Shown piece by piece: positions 41,035 to 49,499 of a stretch of 64,000 nucleotides of DNA (positions are counted from its first letter, which is position 1; every line of letters starts with the position of its first letter). Source of the DNA: Aldehydirespirator sp965221215 (GTDB lineage: Bacteria; Actinomycetota; Acidimicrobiia; Acidimicrobiales; Aldehydirespiratoraceae); contig OZ244872.1 in NCBI GenBank assembly GCA_965221215.1, positions 124,001 through 188,000 of the forward strand. The letters run 5' to 3'. The notes beneath the pieces were generated by a model that was given only the letters and a program-made list of their open reading frames with translations, made no database searches and was not told the origin of the DNA. Made by a program: the position numbers and the translations under genes.

Positions 41035-42102
41035 GTGCTGGAGCGGATAGCTGGGCTCGCCGACGAGCTGAGAGACGTTGAGATGCGCTTGGGCGATCCC
41101 GCGGTGCAGTCCGACCCGCGCCGGCTGGCCGAACTAGGCCGCCGTTACAAGCAACTCGACGAGATCGTGACTGTGGGGCAGCGCCTCAGAGCCACGATCG
41201 ACGACCTCGACGAAGCCCGCCGCATGCACGCCGAGGCCGGCGCGGCCGAGCGGGCCGAGCTGCGGGAGATGATCGACGAGCTCGAATCAGCCGAGGCCGC
41301 CGCCACCGACGAGTTGCGGATGCTGCTGCTCCCGCCCGACCCCAACGAGGGTCGCAACGTGATCGTCGAGATCCGTGGCGCGGCCGGCGGCGAGGAGGCC
41401 AACCTCTTCGCCCGAGACCTGTTCGGCATGTATCAGGCCTTCGCCAAGCGGCAGCGCTGGAGGATCGAGCCGCTGGCCGCCTCGCCCTCCGATCTGGGGG
41501 GCTTCACCGAGGTCAGCGGCCTCGTCTCCGGCGACGGGGCCTGGACCCGCATGAAGCACGAGGCGGGCACCCACCGGGTGCAGCGGGTGCCGGTGACCGA
41601 GTCGCAGGGCCGGGTGCACACGTCGTCGGCCACGGTGTCGGTGCTGCCCGAGGCCGAGGAGGTGGACGTGCAACTCGACGAGTCCGACCTCCAGATCGAT
41701 GTGTACCGGTCGTCGGGACCCGGCGGCCAGTCGGTGAACACCACCGACTCGGCGGTGCGGGTCACCCACGTGCCCAGCGGGATCGTGGTGGCCATGCAGG
41801 ACGAGAAGAGCCAGCTCCAGAACAAGCAGAAGGCGCTGCGGGTGCTGCGGTCGAGGCTGCTGCAGGCCGAGCAGGAGCGGGCCTCGGCCGAGCAGTCGGC
41901 CATGCGCCGGGGCCAGGTGGGCGGCGGCGACCGATCCGAGAAGATCCGCACCTACAACATGAAGGAGAACCGGGTCACCGACCATCGCATCGGCCTCACC
42001 CTCTACAAGCTCGATCGGGTGATGGCTGGCGAGCTCGACGAGTTGAGCGACGCGCTGGTGCAGGACGAGCAGCGGACCCTGCTGGCCGCCGACGACGGCT
42101 GA
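41035..42102 (+). CDS. prfA: Peptide chain release factor 1
   Basis: 355 aa. Terminates translation at UAA and UAG. The GGQ motif (SSGPGGQSVNTTDSAVRVTH) contacts the peptidyl-transferase centre, and the RF1 tripeptide region lies in the preceding domain (RVQRVPVTESQGRVHTSSATV). prmC, which methylates the GGQ glutamine, follows 13 bp downstream. Confidence 0.96.
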   Translation: MLERIAGLADELRDVEMRLGDPAVQSDPRRLAELGRRYKQLDEIVTVGQRLRATIDDLDEARRMHAEAGAAERAELREMIDELESAEAAATDELRMLLLPPDPNEGRNVIVEIRGAAGGEEANLFARDLFGMYQAFAKRQRWRIEPLAASPSDLGGFTEVSGLVSGDGAWTRMKHEAGTHRVQRVPVTESQGRVHTSSATVSVLPEAEEVDVQLDESDLQIDVYRSSGPGGQSVNTTDSAVRVTHVPSGIVVAMQDEKSQLQNKQKALRVLRSRLLQAEQERASAEQSAMRRGQVGGGDRSEKIRTYNMKENRVTDHRIGLTLYKLDRVMAGELDELSDALVQDEQRTLLAADDG

Positions 42103-42115
42103 CTCCAGCGCAGCC

Positions 42116-42360
42116 GTGGCGACAGTCGACGATTCCGTGCGACAGCGCATGTCGGCGGACCGGGGGAGTCCGGTTGCGACAGTCGACGATTCCGTGTCAG
42201 AGCGCATGTCGGCGGGCCGCGGCCACCCGACGACGAGCGGCGAACCGGTGTTTGGCGACATTGAGACGGGCCGCGGCCACCCCGCGACGGTAGACGATCC
42301 GGTGCCGGGCGGTGGCCCTCAGGTGGCGACGGTTGGCGATCCGGTGCCGTGGCGCATCCT
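42116..42360 (+). repeat. Tandem copies of the prmC start region
   Basis: GCGACAGTCGACGATTCCGT (42119 and about 42176), GCGACGGTAGACGATCCGGT (about 42287) and GCGACGGTTGGCGATCCGGT (42326), plus a more diverged copy with GGCCGCGGCCACCC. Irregular spacing, open in one frame. Confidence 0.75.
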
Positions 42361-43219
42361 GTTCGACGAGGCCCGGCGCTGTCTGGCCGGATGCGACCGG
42401 GTGGACTCCCCCGACGTCGACGCTCGCCGCATCGTCGAAGCCGCAGCCGGGGCGGTGCCCGCTGCATTCGAGGGCGCTCTCGACGAGCCGGCCACGCAGC
42501 GGGCCGCGGCCTGGTTCTATGCGATGCTGCGGCGGCGGGCGGCAGGCGAGCCGCTGCAGTACGTGGTGGGCTCGTGGAGCTTCCGCACCCTCGACTTGAT
42601 GGTCGACCGGCGGGTGCTGATCCCCAGGCCCGAGACCGAGGTCGTGGCCGGCTGGGCGGTGGACGAGGCGGCCGGGCGCGCCGCCGCCGCCGGCCGCGAT
42701 CACGAAGTGGCGGTGGTCGATCTGGGCACCGGGTCGGGCGCCATTGCCCTGTCGGTGGCCGTCGAGTGTCCCGGCGCCCGGGTGTACGCCACCGACGTGT
42801 CGGCCAAGGCACTGGCGGTGGCCGGAGCGAACCTCGCCGGCCTCGGACGAGCCGCGGCCAGGGTGACGCTGCACGAGGGCGACTGGTTCGAGGCTCTGCC
42901 AGGTGCGCTGCGAGGGTCGGTGGATCTGGTCGTGTGCAACCCGCCCTACATCGGTACCGGCGAGAAGCTGCCCCCGGTGGTGGCCGACTGGGAGCCGCCG
43001 GTGGCGCTGTGGTCGGGGCCCACCGGGCGCGAGGCCGTGGAACAGATAGTGGCGGGGGCGCCAGAGTGGCTGTGTCCGGGCGGGGCTCTGATCATGGAGA
43101 CGGCGTCGCATCGAGCCCAAGAGACGGCGTCGATGGTCGAGAAGGCCGGTTTCGCCGACGTGCGGGTCGAGCAAGATCTGGCCGGACTCGACAGAGTGGT
43201 AATGGGGCGGCTGCCGTGA
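42116..43219 (+). CDS. prmC: Release factor glutamine methyltransferase with repeat-expanded N-terminus
   Basis: 367 aa from the first GTG, or 298 aa from the GTG at 42323, which is closer to the usual about 285. Methylates the Gln of the GGQ motif in RF1/RF2. SAM motif VVDLGTGSGAIALSVA and the NPPYIG catalytic motif (VCNPPYIGTG) are intact. Residues 1-69 are degenerate repeats of the original first codons (ATVDDSV, ATVDDSV, ATVDDPVP, ATVGDPVPW). Which start is used is unknown. The stop is the first copy of a duplicated prmC-sua5 junction. Confidence 0.93.
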   Translation: MATVDDSVRQRMSADRGSPVATVDDSVSERMSAGRGHPTTSGEPVFGDIETGRGHPATVDDPVPGGGPQVATVGDPVPWRILFDEARRCLAGCDRVDSPDVDARRIVEAAAGAVPAAFEGALDEPATQRAAAWFYAMLRRRAAGEPLQYVVGSWSFRTLDLMVDRRVLIPRPETEVVAGWAVDEAAGRAAAAGRDHEVAVVDLGTGSGAIALSVAVECPGARVYATDVSAKALAVAGANLAGLGRAAARVTLHEGDWFEALPGALRGSVDLVVCNPPYIGTGEKLPPVVADWEPPVALWSGPTGREAVEQIVAGAPEWLCPGGALIMETASHRAQETASMVEKAGFADVRVEQDLAGLDRVVMGRLP

Positions 43220-43281
43220 GTGCTGCGACTCGCTCTGTGAGCGTCTACGCCGACGCTGCATTGATGGGGCGGCTGCGGTGA
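43216..43281 (+). other. Micro-ORF, duplicated prmC-sua5 junction
   Basis: ATGGGGCGGCTGCCGTGAGT at the prmC end recurs 62 bp later as ATGGGGCGGCTGCGGTGAGT at the sua5 start. The 21-codon frame begins in the prmC stop (GTGA overlap), ends MGRLR (prmC ends MGRLP) and stops in the sua5 start by the same GTGA overlap. Confidence 0.6.
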
Positions 43282-43904
43282 GTTCGCCTGCGGTGATGGC
43301 GGTCACCGATCCCGAGGAGCGCTTGGCGGCCCTGGCCTCGGCCCTCGACGCGCTGCGGGCCGGAGAGCCGGTCGGCGTGCCCACCGACACCGTGTACGGG
43401 CTGGCCGCCGACGCGGCCGATCCCGACGCCATCGGGCGCCTGTTCGAACTCAAGGACCGTCCCGCCGATCGCAGCATCGCGGTGCTGGTGGCGGACGTAG
43501 CCAGCGCTGAGTCGCTGGTCAGCCTCACCGCGCAGGCCCGGCGGGTGGCTGAGCGCTTCTGGCCGGGTCCGCTCACCATCGTGGCGGCCCGCACCCCCAC
43601 CGCGCCCCCGCACCTCGGCACCGGCGCCACCATCGGTGTGCGCCTGCCCGACGACGACATCGTGCGAGCGCTCGCCGCCCCCGGCCCCCTGGCTGTGACC
43701 AGCGCCAACCTCCACGGCGGTCCCACACCGGCCACCGCTCAAGGCGTGGCCGACCTGTTCGCAACCCTCGGCCTCGTCATAGACGGCGGCCCTCGCCCCG
43801 GCGCGTCGTCCACGGTGGCAGACATGACCGGCCCCAAGCCGGCAATCCTGCGAGAAGGCCCGATCAGCCTCGACGACATCATCGCGGTCACTCCGGATCC
43901 CTGA
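43278..43904 (+). CDS. sua5: Threonylcarbamoyl-AMP synthase (Sua5/YrdC family)
   Basis: 208 aa. Makes threonylcarbamoyl-AMP for the t6A37 modification of ANN-decoding tRNAs. GVPTDTVYGLAADA, FELKDRPADRSIAVLV, WPGPLTIV and PLAVTSANLHGGPT are the conserved substrate-binding segments. YrdC domain only, without the Sua5 C-terminal domain. Follows prmC as in mycobacteria. GTG start in a 4-nt overlap with a micro-ORF. Confidence 0.94.
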   Translation: MSSPAVMAVTDPEERLAALASALDALRAGEPVGVPTDTVYGLAADAADPDAIGRLFELKDRPADRSIAVLVADVASAESLVSLTAQARRVAERFWPGPLTIVAARTPTAPPHLGTGATIGVRLPDDDIVRALAAPGPLAVTSANLHGGPTPATAQGVADLFATLGLVIDGGPRPGASSTVADMTGPKPAILREGPISLDDIIAVTPDP

Positions 43905-43907
43905 TCC

Positions 43908-43913
43908 TAGGAT
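43908..43913 (+). promoter_or_regulatory. -10 element of rpiB (leaderless)
   Basis: TAGGAT, 7 nt before the GTG at 43921. The hexamer overlaps the alternative ATG at 43912, which argues against that start. Confidence 0.5.
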
Positions 43914-43920
43914 GGCGGCT

Positions 43921-44364
43921 GTGCGGATTGCGGTGGGGGCGGACCATGCCGGGTATGGACTGAAGCAGGCTCTGGCCGAGCATCTGCGGTCCGCCGGCCA
44001 CGACGTGACCGACTGCGGCACCTACTCCGCCGACCGGGTTGACTACCCCGATTTCGGCGCGGCGGTCGGCCGGGCAGTGGCCGCGGGTCGGGCCGACTTG
44101 GGCTTGTGCGTGTGCGGCAGCGGCAACGGGATCGCCATGGCGGCCAACAAGATCGCCGGCATCAGGGCGGCCGTCGCCCACGACGCGACCTCGGCCCGCC
44201 TGGCCCGGGCCCACAACGATGCCAACGTGCTGTGCATCGGCGAGCGGCTCACCGGCGCCGAGGTGGCCCGCGAGGCCCTGGACGCATGGCTGGAAGCATC
44301 CTTCGACGGTGGCCGCCACCAGGATCGGGTGGCCAAGCTCGACGCCCTCAGCGACTCAGGCTGA
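43921..44364 (+). CDS. rpiB: Ribose-5-phosphate isomerase B
   Basis: 147 aa from the GTG at 43921 (150 from an ATG at 43912). Interconverts ribose 5-phosphate and ribulose 5-phosphate. IAVGADHAGYGLKQAL, DYPDFGAAVG and LCVCGSGNGIAMAANKIAGIRAA hold the substrate loop and the catalytic Cys region. RAHNDANVLCIGER is also conserved. The C-terminal RHQDRVAKLDAL matches actinobacterial RpiB. Confidence 0.95.
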   Translation: MRIAVGADHAGYGLKQALAEHLRSAGHDVTDCGTYSADRVDYPDFGAAVGRAVAAGRADLGLCVCGSGNGIAMAANKIAGIRAAVAHDATSARLARAHNDANVLCIGERLTGAEVAREALDAWLEASFDGGRHQDRVAKLDALSDSG

Positions 44365-44445
44365 TCGCGGCGACCGGGTCGTCGCTTGTGGCTGGGGCCT
44401 CGCTACCGTGCGGCCCATCATCGGGTAACCAGAAACGAGGAACCT

Positions 44446-45702
44446 ATGCCCTGGCCCACCGCTGACGAGGCTGTCTTCGACCTGATCCGTCAAGAGGTTC
44501 ACCGCCAGAACACCACCATCCAACTCATCGCCTCGGAGAACTTCGCCAGCCCGGCGGTGATGGCCGCCACCGGCTCGGTGTTCACCAACAAGTACAGCGA
44601 GGGCTATCCCGGTCGCCGCTATTACGGCGGCAACATGGTGGTCGACGAGGTCGAGGACCTGGCCCGCAGCAGGGCGTGCGAGCTGTTCGGGTCCGACCAT
44701 GCCAACGTGCAGCCCCACGCCGGGGCCATCGCCAACATGGGCGCCTACCAGGCGCTGCTGGAGGCGGGCGACACCGTGCTGGGCATGAGCCTCGACCACG
44801 GCGGGCATCTCACCCACGGGTCGCCGGTGAATTTCTCGGGCCTGCAGTACCGGTTCGTGTCGTACGGGGTCACTCCCAGCGACGAGCGCATCGACCTCGA
44901 CCAACTGCGAGACCTGGCCCTGGCCGAGCGGCCCAAGCTGATCGTGGCCGGCGCCACCGCCTACCCCCGCCTGATCCAGCCCGAGCCGCTGCGGGAGATC
45001 GCCGACGAGTCGGGAGCGCTGCTGATGTTCGACGCGGCCCACATCGCGGGCCTGATCGCGGGCGGCGTGCACCCCAATCCGACCGAGTTCGCCGACGTGG
45101 TGACGTTCACCACCCACAAGACGCTGCGCGGCCCCCGCGGCGGCGCCATCGTGTGCCGGTCCGAGCATGCGCAGGCGGTGGACAAGGCCATGTTCCCCGG
45201 CATCCAGGGAGGCCCGCTCGACCACGCGGTGGCGGCCAAGGCGGTGGCCTTCGCCGAGGCGGCCACGGCCGAGTTCGCCGACTACGCGGCCCGGATCGTG
45301 GAGAACTCCAGGGCTCTGGCCGCCGCGCTGGCCGGGCACGGATTCCGGCTCGTCTCCGGCGGCACCGACAACCATCTCATGCTGGTGGACCTGCGGACCT
45401 TCGATCCCGACCTCACCGGCAAACAGGCCCAAGCCACTCTCGACGCGGCCGGGATCAGCCTCAACAAGAACACCGTGCCCGACGACCCCCGCTCGCCGTT
45501 CGTCACCTCCGGCGTGCGCATCGGCACCCCCGCGGTCACCACCCAGGGCATGGACACCGACGACATGGCCACCATCGCGGCCCTGATCTCGCGGGCGCTG
45601 CGCGGCCGGGCCGACGAGGCGGCGGTGGCCGCGGTGCGGGCCGACGCCGAGGACCTGTGCGCCGCCAAGCCCCCCTACCCAGGCCTAGACCACGAGGACT
45701 AG
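44446..45702 (+). CDS. glyA: Serine hydroxymethyltransferase
   Basis: 418 aa. PLP enzyme interconverting serine and glycine with tetrahydrofolate, the main C1 source. ASENFASPAVMAATGSVFTNKYSEGYPGRRYY, the PLP lysine in TFTTHKTLRGPRGG, and FDAAHIAGLIAGG. The ATG at 44446 follows ACGAGG with normal spacing. The end (GLDHED, stop) is repeated downstream as a micro-ORF end. Confidence 0.97.
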   Translation: MPWPTADEAVFDLIRQEVHRQNTTIQLIASENFASPAVMAATGSVFTNKYSEGYPGRRYYGGNMVVDEVEDLARSRACELFGSDHANVQPHAGAIANMGAYQALLEAGDTVLGMSLDHGGHLTHGSPVNFSGLQYRFVSYGVTPSDERIDLDQLRDLALAERPKLIVAGATAYPRLIQPEPLREIADESGALLMFDAAHIAGLIAGGVHPNPTEFADVVTFTTHKTLRGPRGGAIVCRSEHAQAVDKAMFPGIQGGPLDHAVAAKAVAFAEAATAEFADYAARIVENSRALAAALAGHGFRLVSGGTDNHLMLVDLRTFDPDLTGKQAQATLDAAGISLNKNTVPDDPRSPFVTSGVRIGTPAVTTQGMDTDDMATIAALISRALRGRADEAAVAAVRADAEDLCAAKPPYPGLDHED

Positions 45703-45706
45703 CTGG

Positions 45707-45775
45707 GTGCCTATCGTCCCCGTACCGAAGTCCCGATGGAGATGCTCTCGGGCGGGAACCGACCACGGGGACTAG
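45707..45775 (+). other. Duplicated glyA end with micro-ORF
   Basis: CCACGAGGACTAGCTGGG at the glyA stop recurs 73 bp later as CCACGGGGACTAGCGGGG. The frame from the GTG at 45707 (22 codons) ends TDHGD against glyA's LDHED. The GTG position after the second stop has become GCG, so no coupled gene remains. Confidence 0.4.
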
Positions 45776-45821
45776 CGGGGCGCTGATCAGTCGGGGCTGG
45801 GATGGGTGCAGGATTGAGCGA

Positions 45822-47540
45822 TCAGCGGTCTTCGGGGTTCAGGTCTTCTAGTTCTTGGCCTGCGGTTTCTGGGTATTTCCACAGCACTAGGGCGGCCACT
45901 GCCAACGGGCCGACTGCCAGCAGGGCCAGTGCGGGGCCCAGCCGGCCGTCCAGCACATCCGACAGCCATCCGGCCACGAAGAGGCCCAATGCGCTGCCGG
46001 CCACCCCGACGGTGACTATCAGGCCGTTGGCTTGTCCCCGCCGGTGGGTGCCGAACAGCTCGGGCCCGTAGACGGCCAGCGCGGGCACGGCCACCGCCCC
46101 CAGCACGCCCCCGGCCAGGGTCAGCGCCCACAGCGCGGCGCCGTCGGTGTAGAAGGCCCAAACCGCGAACAGCGCGCCCACCACCAAGCCGGCCGCGCCG
46201 ACCGGTCGGCGGCCCCTGCGGTCGGCCAGGTAGCCGCCCGCCAGCACGCCGAGGCCGATGGGGGTGCTGGTCACCATCGTGAACACCGAGATGGCCGCGG
46301 CCGAGAAGTCCCGCTCGTCCTTGAGGAAGTCGTTGCGCAGGCCCGACGCGGGTGCGGCGAACATGGCGATCAGGAACGCCGAGGCTGCCAGCAGCGCCAG
46401 CCTCCTGCGCCGCCGGGTTGCGGCCTCCCCATCGCGATGGCCATCGCCAGAGGCACCTGCCCAACCGTCGCCGCGGAAGGTGCCGGCCGACTCGTCGCCG
46501 CGGGAGGGCTGAGTCGGGATCGCGGTGCGATATCTGTCGCGAGCACCAACCGAACCGTCGCCGCCGTGGGGACGGGCGGTCTCGAAGCGGCGGCTCTCGG
46601 GCAGTCGTCGCCCCACCCAGGCCATCACGGCCACACCGGCCAGCGGCACCACGTACACCGCCCGCCACGCGGCGACGTGCAGGTCGGCTACCGGCAGCAC
46701 CCAGACTGCCATCCCCGCGCCCAGCCCGGCGCACAGCACCAGCACCGACATGGCCCAGGCCCGCGACCGGGCCGGCATCTCCTCGGCGGCAAGGATCACG
46801 ATGAGGATTCCCAGAGCGGTGGACAGGCCTCGGGCCAGCAGCTGGGTGGCCCCGAGGAACCACAGCCCCGGCGACAGCGCCCCGACCGCGGTGACGGCAC
46901 AACTGGCGATCCCCGTGCCGAGCAGCAGGCGTCTGCGGCCGTGGCGGTCGGCCAGGGCCACACTGACCAGCGCCACCAGCACCCCCACCCGGACCACGGC
47001 CAGCACGATCCCCTGGGCAGTGTTGCCGTGGCCGAACTCGTCGGCTGCGAACGTGAGAGTCTGGGACAGGACCGTGCCCAGATAGCCGTCGAGCACCTGA
47101 ACTGTGCACAGCAGGCCCAGCACGGTGGCGGCTCGAGCATCGATGCGGTCTGGGGGCGCCCACCAGTAGCCGTAGACATCGCGGCGGTGCCGCAGCGCGT
47201 GCCGCACCGGGTAGTGGAAGAGCCATCCCCACACCGGCACCGCCAGCCGGTATGTGGTGGTCTCGACCAACTCGCAGACCTCCTCGACGGGGTTGCTAGG
47301 TCTGTCGGACTTGTCGGGCCCGCTGGCGTGTTCGGAATCGTCGGGTTTGCCGGAGTGGCGGGGCAGCTCGGTCAGCGACAGGCGGCGCTCGTAGTGGCGG
47401 AACGGTCCGTCGGCAGCCTCGAAGCGGTCCTCGCCCACCGCCCGCTCGGCCACAATGTCGTCGCGGGGTTGCCGTCGCGCCGCACGCTCGCTCCCCATCT
47501 CAGCCGCGGAACCCCGCCGCACGACGCGCACCACGGTCAT
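45822..47540 (-). CDS. Major facilitator superfamily transporter
   Basis: 572 aa. A hydrophilic N-terminus of about 110 residues is followed by two six-helix halves. The intracellular loop motifs are ADRHGRRRLLLGTG and LADRRGRRPVGAAG, as in sugar-porter-like MFS proteins. The central loop carries a Gly/Arg/Asp-rich insert (HGGDGSVGARDRY..., TFRGDGWAGASGDGHRDG). Substrate not recognisable. Convergent with glyA and divergent from murA. Confidence 0.85.
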   Translation of the reverse strand: MTVVRVVRRGSAAEMGSERAARRQPRDDIVAERAVGEDRFEAADGPFRHYERRLSLTELPRHSGKPDDSEHASGPDKSDRPSNPVEEVCELVETTTYRLAVPVWGWLFHYPVRHALRHRRDVYGYWWAPPDRIDARAATVLGLLCTVQVLDGYLGTVLSQTLTFAADEFGHGNTAQGIVLAVVRVGVLVALVSVALADRHGRRRLLLGTGIASCAVTAVGALSPGLWFLGATQLLARGLSTALGILIVILAAEEMPARSRAWAMSVLVLCAGLGAGMAVWVLPVADLHVAAWRAVYVVPLAGVAVMAWVGRRLPESRRFETARPHGGDGSVGARDRYRTAIPTQPSRGDESAGTFRGDGWAGASGDGHRDGEAATRRRRRLALLAASAFLIAMFAAPASGLRNDFLKDERDFSAAAISVFTMVTSTPIGLGVLAGGYLADRRGRRPVGAAGLVVGALFAVWAFYTDGAALWALTLAGGVLGAVAVPALAVYGPELFGTHRRGQANGLIVTVGVAGSALGLFVAGWLSDVLDGRLGPALALLAVGPLAVAALVLWKYPETAGQELEDLNPEDR

Positions 47541-47645
47541 GAGCAGCTGCTCATCCCCGGTCTCGTCGTGATCTCGCCAATGGTGGCGTCACGAGTCATG
47601 CCTCGTGCCACTATCGGCGGTCCATCCTCGGTGTCCGTCGCGGTT

Positions 47646-47747
47646 GTCGGCTCACGAGTCGGTGGAGCGCGATGCTTCGTGACCGAGAAGTCGACAGACG
47701 ACGGCCCCGGCACGGTAGTCGGCTCACGAGTCGGTGCAGCGCGATGC
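47646..47747. repeat. 72-bp direct repeat upstream of murA
   Basis: GTCGGCTCACGAGTCGGTG followed by AGCGCGATGC occurs at 47646 and 47718; a weaker GCGTCACGAGTC copy lies near 47586. It fills the 242-bp MFS-murA gap together with the murA -10. Confidence 0.7.
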
Positions 47748-47770
47748 AGGGTCCCCGTGGGCGGGATCAA

Positions 47771-47776
47771 TAGTCT
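47771..47776 (+). promoter_or_regulatory. -10 element of murA (leaderless)
   Basis: TAGTCT, 6 nt before the GTG at 47783. Confidence 0.55.
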
Positions 47777-47782
47777 GGTGCG

Positions 47783-49054
47783 GTGCCGATCGAGCGGATA
47801 GTCGTTCACGCCGGGCCTCCGCTGGAGGGCACGGTGGCGGTGGCGGGGGCCAAGAACTCGGTGCTCAAGCTCATGGCGGCCACCCTGTTGGCCGAGGGCG
47901 CCTACCGGCTCGGCAACGTGCCCCGCATCGTCGACGTGGACCTCATGGCCGAGCTGCTGCGGGCCGTCGGCTGCACCGTCGAGTGGGATCCGGCCGACCG
48001 GGCCGCGCTGCACATCGATGTGCCCGCGGAGATCACCCCGGTGGCGCCCTACGACATCGTCGAGCGGTTCCGGGCATCGGTCGTGGTCCTCGGACCCATG
48101 CTGGCCCGCTGCGGCGAGGCCACCGTCGCCCTGCCCGGCGGCGACGACTTCGGACCCCGGCCCGTCGACATGCATGTGCGGGGCCTCACCGAGCTGGGCG
48201 CCCGCGTCGATGTGGTGCACGGCAACATCGAGGCGTCCGCCGCCGAGCTGCTCGCAGGACGGGTCGTGCTCGAGTTCCCCAGCGTGGGAGCCACCGAGAA
48301 CCTGCTGATGGCCGCAGTGGCGGCCAAGGGCACCACCGTCATCGACAACGCAGCCCGCGAGCCCGAGATCTACGACCTCTGCCAGTTCCTGGGTCGCATG
48401 GGGGCCGACATCACCGGCGCCGGATCGTCCACGCTCGTGGTCGAGGGGGCCGGGACGGCTCGATACCTGCGGTCCGCCGACCATACCGTCGTCGGTGACC
48501 GCATCGTGGCGGCCACCTACCTGGCCGCGCTCGGCGTGGCCTCCGGCGAGGTGTTCGTGGCCGGGGCCCGCCACGAACACATGGAACTGCTCTGCGCCAA
48601 GCTGGCCGAGATGGGGATGATCATCACCCCCGACGCCGACGGCCTGCGGGCCATCGCGCCGCGCCGGCTCGATTCGGTGGACTGCTCCACCCTGCCCTAT
48701 CCGGGTGTGGCCACCGACTACAAGCCGTTCCTGGTGGCGATGCTGGCCACCGCGTCGGGCGTGGGGATCGTCACCGAGAACCTGTTCCCGGGCCGGTTCC
48801 GCTACGTCGACGAGTTGCGCCGCATGGGCGCCGACATCCGCACCGACGCCCATCATGCGGTGGTGCGGGGCGTGGAGAGGCTCTCGGGAGCGCCGGTGCG
48901 GGCCCACGACATCCGAGCCGGAGCGGCCCTGGCCGTGGCCGGGCTGGGCGCCGACGGACCCACGATCGTGACCGACGCCCATCATGTGGCCCGCGGCTAC
49001 GAGGACTTGGCCGGCGACCTGGCGTCGCTCGGCGCCAACATACGGGCCGAGTAG
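47783..49054 (+). CDS. murA: UDP-N-acetylglucosamine 1-carboxyvinyltransferase with Asp in place of the catalytic Cys
   Basis: 423 aa. First committed step of peptidoglycan synthesis (enolpyruvyl transfer to UDP-GlcNAc). VAGAKNSVLKLMAATLL is the N-terminal signature. The loop normally reading LPGGCxIGxRPVDLH is LPGGDDFGPRPVDMH: the residue equivalent to E. coli Cys115 is Asp, as in mycobacteria, which confers intrinsic fosfomycin resistance. TDYKPFLVAMLATASGVGIVTENLF is conserved. Confidence 0.95.
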   Translation: MPIERIVVHAGPPLEGTVAVAGAKNSVLKLMAATLLAEGAYRLGNVPRIVDVDLMAELLRAVGCTVEWDPADRAALHIDVPAEITPVAPYDIVERFRASVVVLGPMLARCGEATVALPGGDDFGPRPVDMHVRGLTELGARVDVVHGNIEASAAELLAGRVVLEFPSVGATENLLMAAVAAKGTTVIDNAAREPEIYDLCQFLGRMGADITGAGSSTLVVEGAGTARYLRSADHTVVGDRIVAATYLAALGVASGEVFVAGARHEHMELLCAKLAEMGMIITPDADGLRAIAPRRLDSVDCSTLPYPGVATDYKPFLVAMLATASGVGIVTENLFPGRFRYVDELRRMGADIRTDAHHAVVRGVERLSGAPVRAHDIRAGAALAVAGLGADGPTIVTDAHHVARGYEDLAGDLASLGANIRAE

Positions 49055-49095
49055 ACCCAGCAGGGCCGAGGTTCACTCATCGTCGCCGACACATC

Positions 49096-49242
49096 TCACT
49101 CATCGTCGCTGACGGAGGTCTGCGACTGCTTGACGGCCCGCCGCTTGGCGTTCCAGACGATGCCGGCGAACAGCAGCAGCGGCCCGACTACGAGCAGCGC
49201 CTCGTCCCAGCCGCCTTGATGCGCCAGCATCTCCATGCCCAT
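49096..49242 (-). CDS. Small single-pass membrane protein
   Basis: 48 aa. MGMEMLAHQGGWDEALLVVG begins it; a membrane helix (ALLVVGPLLLFAGIVW) follows, then a basic stop-transfer (NAKRRAVKQ) and an acidic end (SVSDDE). Too short for most gene callers. Support comes from a TAGTCT hexamer 6 nt before the ATG and clean hydrophobic/basic topology. The stop region (GACGATGAGTGA) is repeated 21 bp downstream. Function unknown. Confidence 0.6.
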   Translation of the reverse strand: MGMEMLAHQGGWDEALLVVGPLLLFAGIVWNAKRRAVKQSQTSVSDDE

Positions 49243-49248
49243 CGGATG

Positions 49249-49254
49249 AGACTA
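49249..49254 (-). promoter_or_regulatory. -10 element of the small membrane protein gene (leaderless)
   Basis: TAGTCT on the minus strand, 6 nt before the ATG at 49242. The following 245 bp up to the PIN-like gene show no other feature. Confidence 0.45.
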
Positions 49255-49499
49255 GAGTTTCGCGCCTTGACATGCGCCTGCCGACATCGCAGAGGCGTGT
49301 CCGAGTCCACAACCAAGCGCTCAGCGATCAAGGCATAGCGGCTGGCACCAGCTCTACCGGCCGAAGTCGCTCCTACGAGCGATTCGTGACCGCCGTGTCA
49401 ACGGGGGGAAGTGCCAGGTACCGCCTATGGTGACGCGCACGCTACCGAAAGGTTCGCAGTCGCGCCGGAGCCGCTGGCCCCACCATGCCGATATTGGAA

